IMG/VR virus record: IMGVR_UViG_3300047325_000170
Location: 1 to 64,000 of that record
Strand: one strand, 5' to 3'
DNA: 64,000 nucleotides
DNA from: a virus
Shown: piece after piece, positions 59,509 to 64,000 of the stretch
How the letters are laid out: every line of letters begins with the position of its first letter
Numbering within the stretch: position 1 is the first letter of the stretch
Translations under genes and position numbers: made by a program
Notes under the pieces: model-generated
Database searches by the model: none
What the model was told of the DNA's origin: nothing
Seen by the model: only the letters and a program-made list of their open reading frames with translations

Positions 59509-59982
59509 GAGCTGAATGCTCTCCGCGACGGGTTGGAAAGCGGAGTAGGCATAGAACTCTTGCATCACGACTTGGACAGCACCGGCCGGCATGTTCTGCA
59601 ACACGGTGCGGTCCGAGCAATCCGGGAAGAGACAGATCTTCGTGAAGAGGGTATCTTCGCGTTGATCGGGATCTTCGATAGCGGAAATAAGCTTCTGAAC
59701 GGCCTTCCACTCAAGGCGCGTCATCGTGCGATAGACACATCCACTGCCATCGGCGAAGAGCACGCAGAGCACCTTGCTGTGAGGATACTTAAGCTTGATT
59801 TCCTCGACCTGAGAGCGCGTGGGGCCGCCTTCATAGAGAGGCTCATCCTGACCGAGCGTCTCAAGGACGCTGGCGGTCTTCGGTGGCTCTTCGGCAACGA
59901 CGGGGGCAACGACGGGGAATTCTTCAGCGAAGGGAATTGCATCGAGGGCAGCTTGCTGTTCGGCGGTTAACTCTTCAGACAA
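59506..59982 (-). CDS. Tail assembly chaperone-type protein (first of pair)
   Basis: A 158-residue protein beginning at TTG (59982). An acidic, Ala/Pro-rich N-terminus (AEEFPVVAPVVAEEPPKTAS) is followed by a mixed alpha-beta domain (KYPHSKVLCVLFADGSGCVY, then RTMTRLEWKAVQKLISAIED). This resembles small chaperones that coat the tape measure during tail building. It precedes the second chaperone-like frame with one stop codon between. The identity rests on position and size. Confidence 0.6.
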   Translation of the reverse strand: MSEELTAEQQAALDAIPFAEEFPVVAPVVAEEPPKTASVLETLGQDEPLYEGGPTRSQVEEIKLKYPHSKVLCVLFADGSGCVYRTMTRLEWKAVQKLISAIEDPDQREDTLFTKICLFPDCSDRTVLQNMPAGAVQVVMQEFYAYSAFQPVAESIQL

Positions 59983-60012
59983 AACACATCAAACCCTTGG
60001 GAGATCGTGCAC

Positions 60013-60714
60013 TTACAAGCTTACGATAGAGCGATTGGGCGCATTGATATCAGTAGCGATGAACTGGAACATCTCTTGGATGTTTTCACCAGAGAGGTCG
60101 ATGCGTTGGCCGACCGACATCAGGCTGACTCCCTCAATCGTACGGACGCGTCCGCTATTACGAGCAGTGATGTCAATACTGTCGATATCTCCGTAGACGA
60201 GCAAGATCTGAAAGTTCGTATTAGTGAAGTAAGGAACACGCGAGAGATCGGTTTGCCCTTGGTTGATGATCGTCTCGAGATTGCCCCAGTTGATGTTCTT
60301 TTGATTCTGGATCCACTGTTGATAGCCGGTCGGGTCCGTCTGGGGGTCCGGCATCGCCGTTGGGGCATAGGGATTCGGTTGAAGGGTCTGCGAGGCGAGC
60401 GGCGCCGCTTCTTGGTCATTGATGCTATTGACCAACTCATGGAGGTAATCGCCCGGCCGCAGGTTGATACAGAAAGACCCCTGGACGATACGCGTCCCTG
60501 GGATAATCCTATTAGCAGTATAGGATGCGTAGGAATAGATTGGGTATTGGTTTTCGGTCAACGCGCATTGAAACTCACAGATTTCGTCGATGTAATTGCC
60601 AGCCAAGAAGAGCGAGACGTCAACCCCGGAGAAGTATTCAACAGGATAGACTTCGTTGTAGGCCGGTGTGTAGGGGTTGACCTGCGCCCCGCGGTAGGGA
60701 GTGATGAAGGACAT
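60013..60714 (-). CDS. Tail-tube-type structural protein, third paralogue (233 aa)
   Basis: A 233-residue beta-rich protein. FLAGNYIDEICEFQCAL and NRIIPGTRIVQGSFCINL follow the order of strands seen in the two upstream tube-type proteins ('G-x-R-x-I-x-G-S-L-I-F'), and NFQILLVYGDIDSIDITA and IEGVSLMSVGQRIDLSGENI match their ends. It is more diverged and carries an insertion with a Pro/Gln-rich linker near residues 100-130. Translation is coupled to the upstream gene by TAATG. It may form the tube end, a tail completion ring or a baseplate-tube adaptor. Confidence 0.6.
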   Translation of the reverse strand: MSFITPYRGAQVNPYTPAYNEVYPVEYFSGVDVSLFLAGNYIDEICEFQCALTENQYPIYSYASYTANRIIPGTRIVQGSFCINLRPGDYLHELVNSINDQEAAPLASQTLQPNPYAPTAMPDPQTDPTGYQQWIQNQKNINWGNLETIINQGQTDLSRVPYFTNTNFQILLVYGDIDSIDITARNSGRVRTIEGVSLMSVGQRIDLSGENIQEMFQFIATDINAPNRSIVSL

Positions 60715-61364
60715 TAGGCGATGACGGCCCCGGAACTAACCACCGTCGGATAGGCTGGTTGGAGGGGAACGTAGTCGAGAGCGATGTAGGACATCTGCTC
60801 CTCAAGGATCAGGTCATCGATACCGGCAGTTATGCCATTCGTGACAATCTCAACGCCGATGATCTTCGCGAGCGATGACTGCCCATACTCATTGACCATG
60901 GTGATTGTGATATCGAAAGGGGGAACTTCGTCCGCCTGCATGCGGGCAATGACTGCGGGAAGGTTTCCCGTTGCCGTCGAGTAGTTCGTATTGACCTGTT
61001 GGTAGTAGCTCGAAACCGCGTTCTCGACGGCGTAGAGGCTCTCTCGGTCAAACATCGTAAAGATCAGAGATCCCGCAATGGTCCGGCAGCCACGGGTGAA
61101 GCCTCGGGGGTTGATGGACTTTAAGGCGCGGACCGGCACCTTGTCACGGTGGGTCGAAATCGAGACCGTCTGGAGGGTCGCAATCGTGATCGGAGCGGTG
61201 ATCAGGGGCGAGGGGTTAAAACCCACCCCCGGCTGATACTGGTCATTGGTCAGCATCGGGACCGTAATCGAACAGACGATGTCGCAGCCGGCGTAGCTCG
61301 AGAAGAGCGACGTCATGTAGGCGTTGGGGCCAGTCGGGAGCATGGCGGGCAGGTAGCTAGACAA
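60714..61364 (-). CDS. Tail-tube-type structural protein, second paralogue (216 aa)
   Basis: A 216-residue protein beginning at TTG (61364), with AGGA six bases before it. The core reads TVSISTHRDKVPVRALKSIN and TRGCRTIAGSLIFTMFDRES, the same pattern as the first tube paralogue (INIQREKGPIYVLG; RGKRGIAGNLVFVMFDRDAL). PPFDITITMVNEYGQSSLAK again matches its neighbour (PPFDITITFANEYGNAANM). It lies behind the terminator at 61401-61433, so it is probably made in smaller amounts than the first tube protein, fitting a minor tube or adaptor subunit. Confidence 0.7.
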   Translation of the reverse strand: MSSYLPAMLPTGPNAYMTSLFSSYAGCDIVCSITVPMLTNDQYQPGVGFNPSPLITAPITIATLQTVSISTHRDKVPVRALKSINPRGFTRGCRTIAGSLIFTMFDRESLYAVENAVSSYYQQVNTNYSTATGNLPAVIARMQADEVPPFDITITMVNEYGQSSLAKIIGVEIVTNGITAGIDDLILEEQMSYIALDYVPLQPAYPTVVSSGAVIA

Positions 61365-61400
61365 GGCTCATCCTAGAGGTGGAGCTAAACTACGCTAGCC

Positions 61401-61433
61401 AAAACAAAGAAGGGAGAGCCGAAGCTCTCCCTT
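61401..61433 (-). terminator. Rho-independent terminator with UUCG loop
   Basis: On the minus strand AAGGGAGAGC, TTCG and GCTCTCCCTT form a perfect ten-base-pair stem (61433-61410) closed by the very stable UUCG tetraloop, followed directly by CTTTGTTTT. It lies in the 101-base gap after the main tube gene and before the second tube-type gene. It likely ends a share of transcripts, giving high tube expression and lower expression of the genes beyond. It is the only convincing terminator I found in the window. Confidence 0.9.
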
Positions 61434-61465
61434 CCAGAGTATCACAAAAGCGGGGTCTTTGCCAG

Positions 61466-62236
61466 TTAGGACGTTTTGCCGGTCTGGCCGTTCGGGGTAA
61501 CCGAGGACTGGCTGATGGGCGAGCTGGTGTTGGCGATACCGCTCGTGTAGAAGCCAGGGCGCAGACGCTGTGCCTTACGGGCGATGAAGGTGCAGGCACG
61601 CTCGAGGTTGATGTCGTCGATGGAGACGCCGGTTCCCTCGTTGAGGATTTCGACGTCTTGGATGATCATGTTCGCGGCGTTGCCATATTCGTTCGCGAAG
61701 GTGATCGTGATGTCGAAGGGTGGGACCTGATCTTCGTAGGTCCAGAACTCACCAGGCTGGTCGCCGTGGAGTTGGACGAAGGGCGTGCTGTTCGCGGCAA
61801 CCTGGGCGGCGTTGGCAGCATTGAACTGCACGACCGTCGAGAGGTTGTTGAGTGTCGAGTTAAGCGGGAGACCGTTGTAGACACCGGCTTGGTTGACCAG
61901 GTTCGTTGGCTGGGCGTTGACCTGGATCACACCCTGATTGCCGGCTGCCGTGTACTGTGGGATCGTGCCGAATTGAGCAGCTGCCTGCTCCATTTCGACG
62001 AGAAGCGCGTCGCGGTCAAACATGACGAAGACGAGATTCCCGGCGATGCCACGCTTACCGCGGCTGAAGGAGAGCGGGTCGGGGTCCCCGAGGACATAGA
62101 TGGGACCCTTCTCACGCTGAATGTTAATCGTGATCGCCTGGAGCTCTCCGATGACCTGCCCGTTGAAGGTGGCAATGGCGTCCGCACCCGAAAAGCTGGT
62201 GTAGGTGCCGTCAGTGCCCAGATTGAAATTTGCCAA
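61466..62236 (-). CDS. Major tail tube protein (first paralogue, 256 aa)
   Basis: A 256-residue protein starting at TTG (62236) with AGAGG eight bases upstream. It begins MANFNLGTDGTYTSFSGADA and carries the tube signature AITINIQREKGPIYVLGDP, SRGKRGIAGNLVFVMFDRDA and PPFDITITFANEYGNAANM. It follows the sheath gene, the normal place for the tube, and is followed by a strong terminator, consistent with high expression. Two diverged copies of the same fold follow downstream. Confidence 0.8.
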   Translation of the reverse strand: MANFNLGTDGTYTSFSGADAIATFNGQVIGELQAITINIQREKGPIYVLGDPDPLSFSRGKRGIAGNLVFVMFDRDALLVEMEQAAAQFGTIPQYTAAGNQGVIQVNAQPTNLVNQAGVYNGLPLNSTLNNLSTVVQFNAANAAQVAANSTPFVQLHGDQPGEFWTYEDQVPPFDITITFANEYGNAANMIIQDVEILNEGTGVSIDDINLERACTFIARKAQRLRPGFYTSGIANTSSPISQSSVTPNGQTGKTS

Positions 62237-62247
62237 GAGTCATACCT

Positions 62248-62296
62248 CTAGATAGAGCTACCTGAGCTCCAGGTTCTAGCACTAACCTATTAGGTT
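62248..62296. promoter_or_regulatory. Hairpins between sheath and tube genes
   Basis: The gap upstream of the tube gene holds a nested inverted repeat: CTAGA (62248-62252) with TCTAG (62275-62279), and inside it GAGCT-ACCTG-AGCTC (62255-62269). A second perfect palindrome, AACCTA-T-TAGGTT (62284-62296), spans the sheath stop codon. Neither is followed by a T-run. On the minus strand GCTAGAACCTGGAGCT partly resembles the element after the two promoter-like motifs. The role is open: transcript processing, stability or protein binding. Confidence 0.45.
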
Positions 62297-63969
62297 ACTC
62301 CACCTTGTTGGCTGCTGCTGCCGGACTGGGTGATCGCTCCCGGTGCAGTGAGCGAGATCGTGACGTAGATCTTCCGGATCTGCAGAGCGGGAACGAGCTG
62401 CAGGTTGATCTGGAAGGTACCGGCGATCTGGTTCGCTGCCGTAGCGTTGATGTTCCAGGTGTAGTCAAGCAGGGCACCTGAGCTCTTGAGAGCCGCGAGT
62501 GCGGAGTTGACGGCGGTACCCATGGCGTTAATCGTAGCGGGGTTGGCTGCTCCGCCGATGAAGCCGGCGCAAGCCTGACGGACCGCTTCCATCGAGGCGT
62601 AGGTGATACGCAGCGTGGAGAGCTTGGCGAAGTCTCCACCAGAGACTTCGTAGGTCTGGTCAGCAACCGTGCGGACCGATCCCTGCTGGGTGTTGAAGAC
62701 CACGAAGCCCGGACCGGAACCGACGAGGGTGTTGATGACCGAGGCTCCGTAGTTGTAGGAGAGGCCGACAACCGAAGAGAGGGTCTTGTTCGTCATACCG
62801 ATTTGCGGCTGGATGGTCGTCGACTTTCCAGCGTAGGTTGCGGCGCCGTCCATGACGTAGTTGCCAAGGCGCTGGTTGTTGAGGATCGGGTCGGGACCGA
62901 CGCAGATGTTGAGCAAGTACCCGATGTTCAGAGCCGCACCCGCCGTGGTCAAGACCTCAGCGTTTGAGACCGCCGGGCTGTTCGTGTTGTAGCCCGAGAG
63001 GTAGTTGAAGTTGTACTTTGTTAACGCCAACTGATTGCCGCGACGAACCGCGTTCGTGAAGGTCGGCACCGAGAGGGGAGCAACTGAGATCACACCGTAG
63101 CAGGACTGGGTATCGACCGAGACGCGCGCACAGAACTGCGCGAGATTCTGACCGAACCAGACCGTATCGCCGCTGTTTGCATTGGCGATGGTTGGGTTGC
63201 CGGAGGCATCGAGCGCGTAGGTGGGCTGCAGGTAAGCACCCAGGGGGCAGACGACGTCCACGCCGTAGGTCTCGAGCTGCATGTAGGCCGCAACGAGCGC
63301 GTCATTGTACTGCGCATCGGTGAGGTTGGTGCCGTCGTTACCACCGCTGAAGTTGGTCGGGCCAGAGTTCACAACGTTGATCGTGGCGAGGGGGTTCCCT
63401 GACGTGCTCGCCTGCGTTGCGACAACGTTGATCGTCGAGAAGTTAACCGCGTTCATCAGGTCGCCCCAGATGCCGCCCACCGGGATCGGGAAGGCGTGCG
63501 CGACGCCATCGAGGGTCGTGATGGTCAGAGATCCAGCGCCTGTGCCGGGAGCAACAACCGTTGCCGTCAGGCCATTGTACTTCACGCCGGGGTAGTTCGC
63601 GGTGAGGGTCACGCTATTCGCGGGGGTGACCGTGTCGGTGATAACAACTGAAGAACCCGTGCCCGAAACGCGCACGAGGTTGATGTTGGTGCAGCCAGCT
63701 TGGAAGGCTTCGTAGACGCCGCGAGTGAGCGACTTCGCCAGAATCGGCGCAGCCGTAATCGACGGCGCTGCCGTGGTGATCCCGAAGATCTGCTCGGCTT
63801 GAGCAATCGAGGTGATCTGGATCGGCGTGTAAAGGGGGCCGTCCGTCGCCACACCAAGCAGCAAGACTGCGTCGGTGAGATTCTGCGGCGGTTGTGCAAC
63901 CTTGAGGCCGAAGTCCTGAATCTGGGCTACAAAGCCTGGAGTATTCGGGTAGATGTCGGAGATTGGCAA
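62290..63969 (-). CDS. Tail sheath protein
   Basis: About 559 residues from TTG at 63969, which has AAGGAG eight bases upstream; the open frame extends to the window edge, so a longer form cannot be excluded. It starts MPISDIYPNTPGFVAQ and continues NLTDAVLLLGVATDGPLYTP and QAEQIFGITTAAPS, then VYEAFQAGCTNINLVRVSG, the classic N-terminal sheath pattern ('L-x-G-x-A-x-x-G-P', 'A-E-x-x-F-G', 'N-I-x-x-V-R-V'). The end (LQIRKIYVTISLTAPGAITQ) fits the C-terminal strand that links subunits. It shows the phage has a contractile tail. Confidence 0.85.
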   Translation of the reverse strand: MPISDIYPNTPGFVAQIQDFGLKVAQPPQNLTDAVLLLGVATDGPLYTPIQITSIAQAEQIFGITTAAPSITAAPILAKSLTRGVYEAFQAGCTNINLVRVSGTGSSVVITDTVTPANSVTLTANYPGVKYNGLTATVVAPGTGAGSLTITTLDGVAHAFPIPVGGIWGDLMNAVNFSTINVVATQASTSGNPLATINVVNSGPTNFSGGNDGTNLTDAQYNDALVAAYMQLETYGVDVVCPLGAYLQPTYALDASGNPTIANANSGDTVWFGQNLAQFCARVSVDTQSCYGVISVAPLSVPTFTNAVRRGNQLALTKYNFNYLSGYNTNSPAVSNAEVLTTAGAALNIGYLLNICVGPDPILNNQRLGNYVMDGAATYAGKSTTIQPQIGMTNKTLSSVVGLSYNYGASVINTLVGSGPGFVVFNTQQGSVRTVADQTYEVSGGDFAKLSTLRITYASMEAVRQACAGFIGGAANPATINAMGTAVNSALAALKSSGALLDYTWNINATAANQIAGTFQINLQLVPALQIRKIYVTISLTAPGAITQSGSSSQQGGVT

Positions 63970-64000
63970 GTCACTCTCTCCTTGAGAGGAGATCAACAAA

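Noticed and set aside
59509-59570. Programmed frameshift site at the end of the first chaperone-like gene
   Set aside because: No X-XXY-YYZ heptamer is present in the last 60 bases, and the second frame is already in phase, so no shift is needed.
61379-62251. Plus-strand open frame (290 codons) opposite the tube gene
   Set aside because: It is antisense to a clear tube protein and runs through the terminator hairpin. The composition is that of a shadow frame.
1-64000. tRNA genes, CRISPR arrays, insertion sequences, integrase or attachment sites
   Set aside because: I looked for cloverleaf-like segments in gaps, regularly spaced repeats and transposase motifs and saw none. Almost all sequence is used by minus-strand genes.

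Overview
The window is part of the genome of a large contractile-tailed double-stranded DNA phage (myovirus type). Every gene I can support lies on the minus strand, genes are packed with 1-14 bp overlaps (TAATG, TAGTG, ATGA, GTGA junctions), GTG and TTG starts are common, and base composition looks uniformly GC-rich (a little over half). There are no bacterial housekeeping genes, tRNAs, rRNAs, insertion sequences, integrase or CRISPR. The host cannot be named from this sequence. Transcription runs from high to low coordinates, so the tail sheath at the right edge is upstream and DNA-metabolism genes at the left are downstream. Capsid, portal and terminase genes are not in the window.

Right part (64.0-58.7 kb): tail sheath, three proteins of tail-tube type, a strong terminator with a UUCG-type loop behind the first tube gene, and two small proteins in the tail-assembly-chaperone position separated by one in-frame stop codon. 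Centre right (58.7-41.1 kb): three giant proteins of 1728, 1912 and 2231 residues where a tape measure and hub are expected. The 1728-residue protein has nuclease-like segments. The 1912-residue protein carries a G-x5-H-x9-DxDGD signature with the same spacing as the catalytic barrel of RNA polymerase beta-prime, plus an earlier segment like the lysine-bearing barrel of beta. I propose it is a virion-packaged two-barrel RNA polymerase. The 2231-residue protein is a probable baseplate hub ending in an M15-type peptidase domain.

Centre (41.1-36.9 kb): M15-like peptidase, lytic transglycosylase, a gp25/W-like wedge protein and a baseplate J protein. Centre left (37.0-10.8 kb): a 26-kb block of giant beta-rich tail appendage proteins containing PA14, Ig-like, fibronectin-III and discoidin-like segments and a 2038-residue protein with about ten tandem repeats. 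These are likely the adsorption apparatus.

Left part (10.8-5.8 kb): a lysis region (XhlA-like membrane protein, amidase endolysin, holin-like protein) interrupted by two glycosyltransferase genes. Far left (5.8-0 kb): a replication/recombination module (Rad52-like annealing protein, archaeo-eukaryotic-type primase, DnaB-like helicase, a PD-(D/E)XK-like nuclease cut by the window edge) with a run of five small proteins ending in lysine-rich tails between helicase and nuclease. Two copies of a ten-base element, TGGTAAGATA, sit in gaps in gene orientation and look like extended -10 promoters.
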